From Gordonia neofelifaecis NRRL B-59395 (GTDB lineage Bacteria; Actinomycetota; Actinomycetes; Mycobacteriales; Mycobacteriaceae): 64,000 nt of DNA. How positions within the stretch are numbered: the first letter of the stretch is position 1; each line of letters begins with the position of its first letter. The notes beneath the pieces were generated by a model. It worked only from the letters and a program-made list of their open reading frames with translations, made no database searches and was not told the origin of the DNA. Shown here piece by piece: positions 46,218-57,010 of the stretch. The stretch is taken from NCBI RefSeq assembly GCF_000192435.1, contig NZ_AEUD01000002.1:1-64000 (forward strand), written 5' to 3'. Both the position numbers and the translations under genes were made by a program.

Positions 46218-47171
46218 ATGTCCGTCACCGAGGAGACCACCTCGCTGCCGCCGCTGTGCGTGACTCGCGTCGCCGTCGGCGCGGTCCGGCGCCTGTCGCC
46301 GAGCTTCGTCCGGATCACCTTCGTCGGGGCCGGGCTGTCGGACTTCGGCAACCCGGGCGCCACGTACGACCAGCGCATCAAGCTGATCTTCCCGCCGGCG
46401 TCGGGCATCCTCGCCGACGTGTCCGACGGCGACGGTTGGTACCAGTCCTGGCTGGCCGTTCCGGAGGACGAGCGCGGATCCATGCGCACGTACTCCATCC
46501 GCGACATCCGCATCGCCGACGACGGCGCGACCGAGTTCGACGTCGACTTCGTGCTGCACCTGGTGCCGGGCAAGACCGGACCGGCGTCGTCGTGGGCGGC
46601 GCGTGCGGCGGTCGGAGACGAGCTCGTGGTCGCCGGACCCCGGCGTGGACGGCTCGACGGCGGGGGCGTGGAGTATCTGCCCGGGGCAGCGGAGCGCGTG
46701 CTGCTCGCCGGCGACGAGACCGCGGCCCCGGCGATCGCGCGAATCCTTCAGGACGCGCCCGCCGGACTGCGCGGCGCGGTGTTCATCGAGATCCCCGAGA
46801 CCGCCGACGCGCTGGCCATCGACGGTCCGGAAGGTGTTGCCGTGCACTGGCTTCCGCGCGACGGTGCGGTACACGGCGCGAAGCTGCATCCGGCGGTGCT
46901 CGGCCATCTCGGCGAGGACGCCGGCGATCGGGCCGCAGCCGTCGACGCACCCGATGACGAGCTCGTCTGGGAGACACCGTCGTTCTCCCGGCTCGGTGAA
47001 CGGATCGAGGTCGAGGACGACATCCCCAACAGCGAGGTCTACTACTGGATCGCCGGTGAGAGCCGGGTGGTCACCACGCTGCGCCGCAGGCTGGTCAAGG
47101 ATCTCGGGATCCCGCGCGCTCAGGTCGCGTTCATGGGTTACTGGCGCGAGGGCGTCGCGATGAAGGGCTGA
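46218..47171 (+). CDS. Siderophore-interacting protein (ferric reductase)
   Basis: A 317-residue flavoprotein of the SIP/ViuB family that reduces ferric siderophores in the cytoplasm to release Fe2+. The FAD-binding RTYS motif lies at residues 90-93. The central siderophore-binding and C-terminal NAD(P)H segments end in the typical FMGYWREG. The ATG follows GGAGAACCCG. It completes the four-gene uptake operon; the next gene is fumarase, 54 bp later. Confidence 0.93.
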   Translation: MSVTEETTSLPPLCVTRVAVGAVRRLSPSFVRITFVGAGLSDFGNPGATYDQRIKLIFPPASGILADVSDGDGWYQSWLAVPEDERGSMRTYSIRDIRIADDGATEFDVDFVLHLVPGKTGPASSWAARAAVGDELVVAGPRRGRLDGGGVEYLPGAAERVLLAGDETAAPAIARILQDAPAGLRGAVFIEIPETADALAIDGPEGVAVHWLPRDGAVHGAKLHPAVLGHLGEDAGDRAAAVDAPDDELVWETPSFSRLGERIEVEDDIPNSEVYYWIAGESRVVTTLRRRLVKDLGIPRAQVAFMGYWREGVAMKG

Positions 47172-47225
47172 ACCTTTACGTCCAAGACAAGGAACATCAC
47201 GACCGGCGGAGGGGTTGAACGGGAC

Positions 47226-48632
47226 ATGGCTGAAGAATCTGGCGAGTATCGAATCGAACACGACACGATGGGCGAGGTGCGGGTCCCGGCCGACGCACTG
47301 TGGCGCGCCCAGACCCAGCGAGCGGTCGAGAACTTCCCGATCAGCTTCCGCCCGCTGGAGCGGACCCAGATCCGGGCCCTCGGGCTGCTCAAAGCGGCCA
47401 CCGCACAGGTGAACCGCGACCTCGGTCTGCTCGACGCCACGAAGGCCGAGGCGATCGTCGCCGCTGCGCGGGAGATCGCCGACGGCCGCCACGACGACCA
47501 GTTCCCGATCGATGTCTTCCAGACCGGCTCGGGCACGTCGTCGAACATGAACGCCAATGAGGTGATCGCTTCGATCGCGTCGAAAGCGGGCGTGGCGGTG
47601 CACCCGAACGACGACGTCAACATGTCGCAGAGCTCCAACGACACCTTCCCGACGGCGACCCACGTCGCGGCGACCGAGGCCGTGGTGCGCAACCTGATTC
47701 CCGCGCTCGAGCATCTGCGCGAGGCGCTCGCGGCCAAGTCCGTCGAATGGCGGACGGTCGTGAAATCGGGACGCACACACCTGATGGACGCGGTACCGGT
47801 GACCCTCGGCCAGGAGTTCGGCGGCTACGCGCGGCAGGTCGAAGCCGGCGTGGAGCGCCTGCGGGCGACGCTGCCGCGTGTCGGTGAGCTGCCGATCGGC
47901 GGCACCGCGGTCGGTACCGGATTGAACGCGCCGGACCGGTTCGGGGCGCTGGTCGTGGCCGAACTCGTCCGACTGACCGGTGTCGAGGAACTCCGCATCG
48001 CCCGCGACAACTTCGAGGCGCAGGCTGCGCGGGACGGCCTCGTCGAACTGTCGGGCCAGCTCAAGACGGTCGCGGTCTCGCTCACCAAGATCGCGAACGA
48101 TGTTCGCTGGATGGGGTCGGGCCCGCTCACCGGACTCGGCGAGATCTCGCTGCCCGACCTGCAGCCGGGCAGCTCGATCATGCCGGGCAAGGTGAATCCG
48201 GTGCTGCCCGAGGCGGTCACGCAGGTCGCCGCGCAGGTGATCGGCAACGACGCGGCCGTCACTTGGGGCGGCGGCAACGGAGCGTTCGAGCTGAACGTGT
48301 ACATCCCGCTGATGGCGCGCAACGTCCTCGAGTCGGTGAACCTTCTCGCGAACGTGTCGCGGCTGTTCGCCGACCGCTGCATCAGCGGGTTGGTCGCTCA
48401 CGAGGACCGGCTGCGGACCCTCGCCGAGTCGTCGCCGTCGATCGTGACGCCGCTGAACTCGGCGATCGGTTACGAGGAGGCCGCCGCCGTCGCGAAGGAG
48501 GCGCTGCGCGAGAGCAAGACGATCCGGCAGACCGTCATCGACCGCGGACTCATCGGTGACGAGCTGTCGGAGGCCGAACTCGACCGCCGGCTCGACGTGC
48601 TGAAGATGGCGCAGGTGGATCGCGAGCGATGA
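47226..48632 (+). CDS. fumC: Class II fumarate hydratase
   Basis: A 468-residue iron-independent fumarase of the FumC/aspartase superfamily, converting fumarate to malate. Conserved regions are [25 protein letters not shown] and [11 protein letters not shown] with the catalytic loop Ser near 316-317. It is full length and cytoplasmic. A class I fumarase is encoded 700 bp away in the opposite direction. The stop overlaps the next ATG (ATGA). Confidence 0.96.
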   Translation: MAEESGEYRIEHDTMGEVRVPADALWRAQTQRAVENFPISFRPLERTQIRALGLLKAATAQVNRDLGLLDATKAEAIVAAAREIADGRHDDQFPIDVFQTGSGTSSNMNANEVIASIASKAGVAVHPNDDVNMSQSSNDTFPTATHVAATEAVVRNLIPALEHLREALAAKSVEWRTVVKSGRTHLMDAVPVTLGQEFGGYARQVEAGVERLRATLPRVGELPIGGTAVGTGLNAPDRFGALVVAELVRLTGVEELRIARDNFEAQAARDGLVELSGQLKTVAVSLTKIANDVRWMGSGPLTGLGEISLPDLQPGSSIMPGKVNPVLPEAVTQVAAQVIGNDAAVTWGGGNGAFELNVYIPLMARNVLESVNLLANVSRLFADRCISGLVAHEDRLRTLAESSPSIVTPLNSAIGYEEAAAVAKEALRESKTIRQTVIDRGLIGDELSEAELDRRLDVLKMAQVDRER

Positions 48633-49240
48633 GCCACCCGACGCAGCGGGCCCACGCCGAGGCGGAGGCCGCGCATCTCGGCGAGTGGGAGTCCTCGCTC
48701 GCCCCGAATCCCGACGCGGACAGTCCCACCCGGTGGTTCATGTGGGCGGCGGCGGTCCCGCTCATCGCCGCGTACGCGGTGGTGCCGCTCGCGGTGATCG
48801 GCTGGATCAACGTTCGCGACGCGGCGACGGTCGTGGGCTGGTGCCTGATCGGCGGGGCCGCGGTGATCGCCGTGATCGCGCTGGTGGTCGCAGCCGTCCT
48901 CGTCGCCGTCGGACTCCGCATCCTCCGGCTCGGCCGGCTGATCCTGCACCGCTACTCCGAGGGCCTGGTACTGGAGAGGCTCAAGGGGCGGGTCGTCGCG
49001 GCACGCTACGACGCGGCCCGGGCCGAACTGTTCGTGTTCGAGAACTCGTCGGACGGCGGCCCCGCCTGGGACGAGCGATTCGCGATCCTGACGATGCCCG
49101 ACGCCTCGACCGCGGCCGTCTTCGCTCCGGGAGATCCCGCCGCGGCGACGGAACTCGCGGCGCGCTGCGGCGTGCGCGAACCGAGCCGGATCAGTCTGCT
49201 CGATGCCGTCGATCTGCGCAGCGCGCACGAGTGGCGCTGA
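48629..49240 (+). CDS. Two-TM hypothetical membrane protein
   Basis: A 203-residue protein. Two membrane segments lie near residues 36-58 and 68-97, between a short N-terminal and a longer C-terminal cytoplasmic region. The latter has a compact alpha/beta appearance ([17 protein letters not shown]). The ATG overlaps the fumC stop. No family is recognised. Its close coupling to fumC may be only operonic. Confidence 0.75.
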   Translation: MSHPTQRAHAEAEAAHLGEWESSLAPNPDADSPTRWFMWAAAVPLIAAYAVVPLAVIGWINVRDAATVVGWCLIGGAAVIAVIALVVAAVLVAVGLRILRLGRLILHRYSEGLVLERLKGRVVAARYDAARAELFVFENSSDGGPAWDERFAILTMPDASTAAVFAPGDPAAATELAARCGVREPSRISLLDAVDLRSAHEWR

Positions 49241-49245
49241 CCCAC

Positions 49246-49320
49246 TGACCGCAGCGTCCCCGTGACGCGGACTGCCGGACGATATGTCCGGCAGCCGCTC
49301 TCACGGCGACGCTGCGGTCA
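49246..49320. terminator. Long interrupted hairpin between fumarase genes
   Basis: A 75-base inverted repeat with several paired blocks: TGACCGCAGCGTC pairs with GACGCTGCGGTCA at the ends, CCGTGA with TCACGG, and GCCGGA with TCCGGC at the centre around a 7-base loop. It lies between two convergent genes and can terminate both. It is unusually long for a simple terminator. Confidence 0.85.
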
Positions 49321-49330
49321 ATACGAGTCT

Positions 49331-51040
<1,710 letters not shown>

Positions 51041-51112
51041 GGTAACCCTCCCGATACGGCGGCTCGTCCGCCGCAGGTCGTACCGGTCGGTAGGTGGGGC
51101 CCGTCGGGGTGC

Positions 51113-51964
51113 TCAGTGAGTGTGGATGTCGATGTGGTCCGCCGGCGCATCGCGGCGTCCGCCGTCGACCCGCAGGAAGTCGGACGCCGCGTCGAAGCCG
51201 CGGACGATGAGTTCGTCCGCCCTGGAGAAGTCCATCGGGCCGACGTCGAGCGGACACGGCGGCGGCAGGACGATCAACTCGGCGGCGTCGGTGTACTCGC
51301 GGATGTCGCGGATCAGCCGTTTGTGAATCAGCAGGGTCATCGTGTGCATCAGGGTGGCCGCGATGCCTTCGGGCGGGTGATCGAGGGCACACGGATAACC
51401 GCAGGGGAGGACGTACACGGTGTCGGCGCCCGCCGCGATCGCGCTGGAGATCGCGGTGTTGTCGGCGATGCCGCCGTCGACCAGCACCTTGCCGTCCCAC
51501 TCGACCGGCGGCAGCAGCCCGGGAATCGCGGCGCTCGCGAGGATCGCCTCGTCCGCAGGTCCGGCGTCGATGTTCACTTCGTCGCCGGTCAGCAGGTCGG
51601 TCGCGATCACGGTGAGTGGTATGCGGGTGTCCTCGATGCGGTCGAAGGCCAGGTGGCGGTCGATCAGGTTGCGCAGGCCCTGATCGCCGAACAGTCCTGG
51701 CTGATGCCCGAGGAGAGCGCTGACGATGTGTCGCGGACTGGGCGGAAACAACTGCCAGGTGTGCAGTCCCCGCCAGATGTCGCCCAGGTCGTCGATCGCA
51801 GTGGCGTCGATACCGCGGTCGGCCACGAACGCGGCGTTGAGGGCGCCGACCGACGTGCCGACCAGGAAGTCGGGCCGGATCACGCGGTCGGCGAGGGCCT
51901 GCAGCATCCCCACCTGCATGGCACCGAGATTCGCGCCGCCCGAGAGCACGAATGCAGTTGTCAT
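51113..51964 (-). CDS. Patatin-like phospholipase
   Basis: A 283-residue patatin/RssA-type lipid acyl hydrolase. The oxyanion segment SGGANLGAM opens the domain. The nucleophile elbow is GTSVG with Ser38, and the dyad Asp is in VDGGIADN near residue 163. The ATG at 51964 follows a strong AGGAGG site. It is cytoplasmic or peripheral and would hydrolyse phospholipid or neutral lipid esters. Confidence 0.9.
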   Translation of the reverse strand: MTTAFVLSGGANLGAMQVGMLQALADRVIRPDFLVGTSVGALNAAFVADRGIDATAIDDLGDIWRGLHTWQLFPPSPRHIVSALLGHQPGLFGDQGLRNLIDRHLAFDRIEDTRIPLTVIATDLLTGDEVNIDAGPADEAILASAAIPGLLPPVEWDGKVLVDGGIADNTAISSAIAAGADTVYVLPCGYPCALDHPPEGIAATLMHTMTLLIHKRLIRDIREYTDAAELIVLPPPCPLDVGPMDFSRADELIVRGFDAASDFLRVDGGRRDAPADHIDIHTH

Positions 51965-52017
51965 CGCGGAACCTCCTGCCCTCCACGATAGGACTCGGCC
52001 GCGACCAGGGGCGACGA

Positions 52018-52548
52018 TCAGCTCCGGGCGGGCAGCCCGACGTCGACGCGGTGATGCTCGAGGTCGTGCACGGCGTAATAGGCGAGGGTCTCGACGGTGA
52101 AGATCGAGCCGTTGCCGCGCAGCCCCTCGCGTCCCCAGTCGGCGTCCCCGACCAGGCGGTAGAGCTCGGCGAATCCGGTGGCAGCCGCGGTCAGCTGTTC
52201 GACGACGTCGTCGGGGTTCTGCGCAGCGTAATCGGCCTCGACCGCCGCAGCGTCCTGGTCCCAGTCCGCGAAGCAGACCGGCTGCGTGCGCAGCATCGCG
52301 TCCAGCCGCTCGGTCATCACTCCGTGCACGTCGCGGACGTGGCACGCATACTCCAGCGGCGACCACGTGTGGTCGTCGGGACGGCTGCGTACGTCCGGTC
52401 GGGCGAGGCGCTCGGCCCAGCCGTCCACCGAGGCGGCTATCCGCGCGGCGATGTCCTCATGCCGGACGCGCGCTGGATCGAATCCGCACGCGTTGCACGG
52501 TTTCTCGATCACCCAGGTCCAGTCCTTGGTGTCCGGCTCGATCGTCAT
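52018..52548 (-). CDS. DinB-family protein
   Basis: A 176-residue four-helix DinB-fold protein. The N-terminal DTKDWTWV and CNACGFDP segments, then WSPLEYACHVRDVH and the late HDLEHHRVDVG with metal-binding His residues, match the MDMPI/DinB group, some of which use mycothiol. Its first 92 bases overlap the 3' end of the SGNH hydrolase frame upstream. No neighbour explains its substrate. Confidence 0.85.
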   Translation of the reverse strand: MTIEPDTKDWTWVIEKPCNACGFDPARVRHEDIAARIAASVDGWAERLARPDVRSRPDDHTWSPLEYACHVRDVHGVMTERLDAMLRTQPVCFADWDQDAAAVEADYAAQNPDDVVEQLTAAATGFAELYRLVGDADWGREGLRGNGSIFTVETLAYYAVHDLEHHRVDVGLPARS

Positions 52549-53260
52549 GTCTCCAGCGTAGGTCCATTGCGTCCAATTTGTCCGCGCACGTGTCCGCGAG
52601 GGCACGATGGGCGCGGGCGGACGGGTGAAAACCGTCCGCGGCGAACATCTCCCCGGTGAACTGTGCCTCGCACACCACATATGTGACGTCCGGAATCCGA
52701 TCGCACACCTCGCGAGCGATGGCATCGAAGGCACGACCGCGCGCGGCGAGGAACCCGCCGAGCTCGGCGGGTAGGGCGGGCAGCGCATCGATCGGCGGCA
52801 GCGCCATCAGCAGCACCGGCGCCTCGGCGGCGTCGGACAGCAGCGTCAACAGCGCCGTCAGATCTGACCGCCATCGATTCGCCGAATGCAGGTTCTTCAC
52901 GTCGTTGACACCGATCGACACCACGACGACGTCCGCGTCGGCTACCGACGTCGTGTCGAGATCGGCGACCACATCGGCGGCCGTGTCACCCGAGCGGGCT
53001 CGTACGCGCCATCGGACGGTGCGGTCGTACGTCTCAGACAGTCGTCGGGCGAGTTGCCCGGCGACGGTCGCCTCGTGATGATCGACGCCGACGCCTGCGG
53101 CCACACTGTCGCCGACGACCACCAGTTGTGCCGCCGGCCCGGTGCCGACGGTTCCGGTGGTGCAGGCGGCCTCGGGAAGCCGGGGAACGGTGGCGCGCAC
53201 ACGCATCGCCTGCGTGACCAGCAGGGGAGCGCGCAGGACGAGGGCCGGCACAGACGTCAT
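52457..53260 (-). CDS. SGNH/GDSL hydrolase
   Basis: A 267-residue SGNH hydrolase. The block I Ser is in VVVGDSVAAGVGV near residue 42, block III is SIGVNDVKN, and the catalytic Asp and His are in DGFHPSARAH. The domain ends near residue 235, and the last 30 residues run into the DinB frame. The ATG overlaps the stop of the SnoaL gene (ATGA). It is probably an esterase or lipase of unknown substrate. Confidence 0.88.
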   Translation of the reverse strand: MTSVPALVLRAPLLVTQAMRVRATVPRLPEAACTTGTVGTGPAAQLVVVGDSVAAGVGVDHHEATVAGQLARRLSETYDRTVRWRVRARSGDTAADVVADLDTTSVADADVVVVSIGVNDVKNLHSANRWRSDLTALLTLLSDAAEAPVLLMALPPIDALPALPAELGGFLAARGRAFDAIAREVCDRIPDVTYVVCEAQFTGEMFAADGFHPSARAHRALADTCADKLDAMDLRWRHDDRAGHQGLDLGDRETVQRVRIRSSARPA

Positions 53261-53673
53261 CTCGGCTCGTCGTTCTGTGCTGCCGCGGTCGCCTCGGCGA
53301 CGATGCGGTCGAACTGTGCGCCCATCGCCTCGGCCAGCGCGTTGGCGGACGACAGCGGACGGACCATCACCATCAGGTCGTCGATCCGGCCGTCGTCGTT
53401 CACGTGGATGAAGTCGCAACCGCTGATCTGCTTGCCCGCGACGACGGATCGGAACTCCAGAGCGTGGTCGTGCTCGTCGGTGCCGACGAACTCTCGCACG
53501 TACTCGAAGTCGTCGCCCATCACCCGCATCACGGCGCGCAGGATGGCAGCGGTGATGTGCTTGCCGTCGTAGGGCGTGAAGGCGACCGGGCTGGTGAATC
53601 GGACGTCGTCGGCCAGCAGGGCTTCGATCGCCGCCTCGTCGCGGGCCTCGACTGCCGCACGGAACTCTCGCAT
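53257..53673 (-). CDS. SnoaL/NTF2-like protein
   Basis: A 138-residue cone-shaped NTF2-fold protein. The N-terminal helix MREFRAAVEARDEAAIEALL and the later strands around FIHVNDDGRIDDLMVMVRP are typical of SnoaL-like small-molecule-binding or isomerase proteins. It is first in a three-gene run (SnoaL, SGNH, DinB) and diverges from a PadR gene across a 104-bp region with repeated AT-rich motifs. Confidence 0.87.
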   Translation of the reverse strand: MREFRAAVEARDEAAIEALLADDVRFTSPVAFTPYDGKHITAAILRAVMRVMGDDFEYVREFVGTDEHDHALEFRSVVAGKQISGCDFIHVNDDGRIDDLMVMVRPLSSANALAEAMGAQFDRIVAEATAAAQNDEPR

Positions 53674-53681
53674 GACGTCTC

Positions 53682-53768
53682 CTAGTGAATTTATTGAATA
53701 GATCTGCTGTTGAGTATGCCGCCGAGATCGCCTGCCGTCTACGTTCCAGTACGCAATTTGTTGACTAG
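53682..53768. promoter_or_regulatory. Paired PadR-type operator motifs
   Basis: AATTTATTGAATAG (53688-53701) and AATTTGTTGACTAG (53755-53768) are near-identical direct copies, 12 of 14 bases. The first also forms an imperfect palindrome from 53682. One copy lies before SnoaL and the other directly before the PadR start, as expected for a regulator controlling both divergent transcripts. Confidence 0.6.
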
Positions 53769-53777
53769 GGTGAGGTC

Positions 53778-54344
53778 ATGGCGCTCCGGCATGCGATTCT
53801 GGCGACCCTCCTCACCGACGGGGAGGTGTCCGGGTACGACATCGCCAAGGGCTTCGACGACCTCCACGCCCGGTTCTGGGTTGCGGCGCCGCAGCAGATC
53901 TACCGTGAGCTGGACAAGATGGAGCGGGAGGAGATGATCCTTGCGCGCGTCGTGGAGCAGGAGAAGCGGCCGAACAAGCGGGTCTTCGGCCTGACCGACC
54001 GCGGACGCCGCGAACTCGCGGAGTTCACTCGGTCGGATCCGCGGCCCACCGCGATCCGCGACGACCTGATGGTGATGGTCCAGTCGCACCACGCGGGGGA
54101 CGCCGCGGCGATCCGCGAGTCGATCGTCGCGCGACGTGCCGCCGCCGAACGCAAGCTGGAGCACTACGAGCGAATCCGCGCCTACCTGCTGAAGGGGCGG
54201 TCGGAGGCCGAGGGCCTCGCCGACCCGGCGACCGTCGGGCCGTATCTCACGCTGTTGCGGGGCCTGGCATTCGAGCGCGAGAACGTCGAATGGTCCGGGG
54301 TCGCGCTTCGGGCTCTCGACGCGCTCGATACCGCAGACGACTGA
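53778..54344 (+). CDS. PadR-family regulator
   Basis: A 188-residue PadR/Vir-type regulator. The winged helix begins at ALRHAILATLLTDGEVSGYDIAKGF, and a PQQIYRELDKMEREEMI recognition segment and wing VFGLTDRGRREL follow. The C-terminal helical dimerisation domain is complete. It is divergent from the SnoaL-SGNH-DinB run and probably controls it and itself. Confidence 0.9.
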   Translation: MALRHAILATLLTDGEVSGYDIAKGFDDLHARFWVAAPQQIYRELDKMEREEMILARVVEQEKRPNKRVFGLTDRGRRELAEFTRSDPRPTAIRDDLMVMVQSHHAGDAAAIRESIVARRAAAERKLEHYERIRAYLLKGRSEAEGLADPATVGPYLTLLRGLAFERENVEWSGVALRALDALDTADD

Positions 54345-54429
54345 CGCTGTCCGCGGTTCCGCGTCAAGATTCCGTCAAAGGTCATCTTCCGGATGAGCGC
54401 CGGTCACCGAGTGCCGCTACGCAGGAGGC

Positions 54430-55665
54430 GTGACACTCACCAGCCCGGTCGCCGACATGCACGTCCAGTCGCCACCGGAAGTCGTCGAGCCGCCGGTACA
54501 GACATCTGATCCGTCCCCGCCCAAGCGATTCCGTATTCCGCGTCCGGCGCGATACGTCGGCGTCATCGCCGCGGCCTGGGTCCTCGCCGAACTCGCGGCA
54601 CGCGTCGGGGTTCCCGCCCCGTCGTTGCTGGCGGCGCTGGTGCTCGGCGTCGCGGTGCGGATGACCGCGGTCCGCGGCGTCGCAGTGCCCGCCGATGTCA
54701 GCCGCTGGACGCAGGCCTTCATCGGCGTGATGCTCGGCGGATACCTGAACGTCGATGCGATCCGGGCGGTGGGCCCCGCGCTCGCACCGTTCGTCGCGGT
54801 GTCGGTGTTGACCATCGCGCTGTCGCTGGTGCTGGCGTGGGCGCTGAGCCGGTGGTCGGCCGGCGTCGACCGGCCGACCGCGATTCTCGGGCTGATGGCC
54901 GGCGGGTCGTCGGCGGTGGTCACCATGTGCGACGACTTCGGCGCCCGGAAGGACGTGGTCGGCTTCATGCAGTACTCACGGGTGCTGATCGTGAGTGCGA
55001 GCGCGCCGTTCGTCCTGGTCGCGCTGGCCGGCGGCACAGCGGGTACGTCGGCGCCGACCGAGAGCCTGTTCCAGCTCGTCGGCCGCGGTGACCAGGTCGC
55101 CGGCCTGTCGACGGCGGTCATGCTCGCGCTCACCGGGATGTGGCTGGGCCGCCGGTTCAGGATTCCCGGCGGCGGTTTGATCGGCCCGATGATCGTGGCG
55201 GCGATCATCGGCGGCACGCACCTCAGCCGCGGGTTCGCCCCGCAGGGCATGTTCAAGGAGATCCTGCTGGTGGTGGTCGGTCTGGAAGTCGGCCTCATGT
55301 TCAACCGGCAGATCTGGCGGCGCCTCGCCCGCGCACTGCCCGCCATCACCGCGTCCATCATCGGCATGTGCGTGATGGTGGCGCTGCTCGCGGTCGGCGT
55401 CGCACATCTGACGGGGGTCGCGGTCGCCGACGCCTACCTCGCGACCACGCCGGGCGGCATCAACGCGGTGGTGGCGAGCGCCTCCAGCTCGGCGGATTCG
55501 GATATGGCGCTGATCGCCACGGTGCAGAGTCTGCGGCTGATCATCGTGGTCCTCGCGCTGCCGGTGGTGGTGCTCGGCGTCGACCGATTCACGCGTCGAC
55601 GGGCCCGATCCGGCAGGCATCGCCGCCGGCGGCGCGGGAGCGAGGACGGGACCGATCGCCAGTGA
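54430..55665 (+). CDS. AbrB-family membrane transporter
   Basis: A 411-residue membrane protein of the AbrB duplication family (TIGR03082). Two repeated halves have about ten segments in total. The family loops GGSSAVVTMCDDFGARKDVV and TTPGGINAVVASASSS are present. Members are annotated as putative ammonia-monooxygenase regulators or transporters, with no firm substrate. The GTG at 54430 sits very close to an AGGAGG site. The C-terminus is Arg-rich. Confidence 0.87.
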   Translation: MTLTSPVADMHVQSPPEVVEPPVQTSDPSPPKRFRIPRPARYVGVIAAAWVLAELAARVGVPAPSLLAALVLGVAVRMTAVRGVAVPADVSRWTQAFIGVMLGGYLNVDAIRAVGPALAPFVAVSVLTIALSLVLAWALSRWSAGVDRPTAILGLMAGGSSAVVTMCDDFGARKDVVGFMQYSRVLIVSASAPFVLVALAGGTAGTSAPTESLFQLVGRGDQVAGLSTAVMLALTGMWLGRRFRIPGGGLIGPMIVAAIIGGTHLSRGFAPQGMFKEILLVVVGLEVGLMFNRQIWRRLARALPAITASIIGMCVMVALLAVGVAHLTGVAVADAYLATTPGGINAVVASASSSADSDMALIATVQSLRLIIVVLALPVVVLGVDRFTRRRARSGRHRRRRRGSEDGTDRQ

Positions 55666-55725
55666 GGCGCGGCGGGCCGGCGTCTTCGTGGTCCGGCGCG
55701 ATGACGCCGACGTACCCTCGAGACC

Positions 55726-56991
55726 GTGAGCATTCGCGCAGGAATCGTCGTCACCGGCACCGAGGTCCTCAGCGGTCGCATCGCCGACCGGAACGGTCCG
55801 TGGGTGTCGCAGCAGTTGCTGGAACTCGGTGTCGACATCGCGCACATCACCGTCTGCGGCGACCGTCCCGATGACCTCGCTGCGCAGCTCGGGTTCCTCA
55901 CCGATCAGCGTGTCGATCTCATCGTCACCACCGGCGGTCTCGGTCCCACGGCCGACGACCTGACCGTGGCCGCGGTCGCCGACTTCACCGGCCGGGCGCT
56001 GCGGTCCGACGACCGCATCCGCGCCGTGATCGAGTCGGTGATCCGGAACTGGCGCAAGTACGACGACGACCTCCCGAGCGCGGTGGTCGCCGCGATCGAC
56101 AAACAGGCCCTCATTCCCCTCGGCGCGGAGGCGATTCCGCCGACCGGCACCGCGCCAGGCGTAGCCGTTCCGGCGACCGGCGGGCTTCCCGCGATCCTGG
56201 TTCTGCCCGGCCCGCCTCATGAGGTTCAGGCGATGTGGCCCAGTGCGGTGGCAACCGAGGCGGTCGAAGCGGCGATCGCCGGACGCGCCGCCTACGACCA
56301 GCACACGATCCGGGCGTACGGGCTGTCGGAGGCGGACCTCGCGGTGTCGTTGCGGGACGCCGAAGGCACCGTCGACGGCTTCGGCGACCTCGAGATCACC
56401 ACCTGCATGCGCGGCGGTGAGCTGGAGATCGTCACGCGCTTCGAAACCGTTGCCGCACAGGCGTATCAGACGCTCGAAGCGCTGTTGCTGGAGCGGCACG
56501 GCGACCGGGTGTACTCGACGGACGGCTCGTCGATCGGCGACGTCCTCGCGGGGCTCCTCGGCGACCGCACGATCGGTACCGCGGAGTCGTGCACGGGCGG
56601 CATGGTGGCGGCCGCGCTGACCGATCGTGCGGGATCGTCGGCCTACATGCTGGGCGGTGTCGTCTCGTATGCCGACGAGGTCAAGTCCGGCGTGCTCGGC
56701 GTCCCGCCGGAACTGATCGACGAGCTCGGCGCGGTGAGCGAACCGGTGGCCGCCGCGATGGCCGACGGCGCGCGTCGCGTGCTCGGCTCGGATGTGGCCG
56801 TCTCGACGACCGGGATCGCCGGCCCGGGTGGCGCGCGGCCGGGCAAGCCGGTCGGCACCGTGTGCTTCGGAGTCGCTGTCTCCGGCCGCGAGACGGTGAC
56901 CGTGACCAGGCATTTCCCCGGTGATCGGGACAGCGTTCGGCGCCTCGCGACGTCCGCCGCGATGCACCTGGTGGCACAGGCGCTGCGGTGA
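55726..56991 (+). CDS. cinA: CinA-family protein
   Basis: A 421-residue protein with an N-terminal MoCF-like domain (GTEVLSGRIADRNGPWV and TTGGLGPTADD) and a C-terminal CinA domain (TAESCTGGMVAAALTDRAGS, TTGIAGPGGARPGKPVGTV). The C-terminal domain in other bacteria deamidates NMN, and the N-terminal domain can act as an ADP-ribose pyrophosphatase, so a role in pyridine-nucleotide recycling is likely. It is full length. It converges with the phosphatase gene 20 bp away. Confidence 0.94.
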   Translation: MSIRAGIVVTGTEVLSGRIADRNGPWVSQQLLELGVDIAHITVCGDRPDDLAAQLGFLTDQRVDLIVTTGGLGPTADDLTVAAVADFTGRALRSDDRIRAVIESVIRNWRKYDDDLPSAVVAAIDKQALIPLGAEAIPPTGTAPGVAVPATGGLPAILVLPGPPHEVQAMWPSAVATEAVEAAIAGRAAYDQHTIRAYGLSEADLAVSLRDAEGTVDGFGDLEITTCMRGGELEIVTRFETVAAQAYQTLEALLLERHGDRVYSTDGSSIGDVLAGLLGDRTIGTAESCTGGMVAAALTDRAGSSAYMLGGVVSYADEVKSGVLGVPPELIDELGAVSEPVAAAMADGARRVLGSDVAVSTTGIAGPGGARPGKPVGTVCFGVAVSGRETVTVTRHFPGDRDSVRRLATSAAMHLVAQALR

Positions 56992-57010
56992 GAAGCGTCT
57001 CCGGACGACG

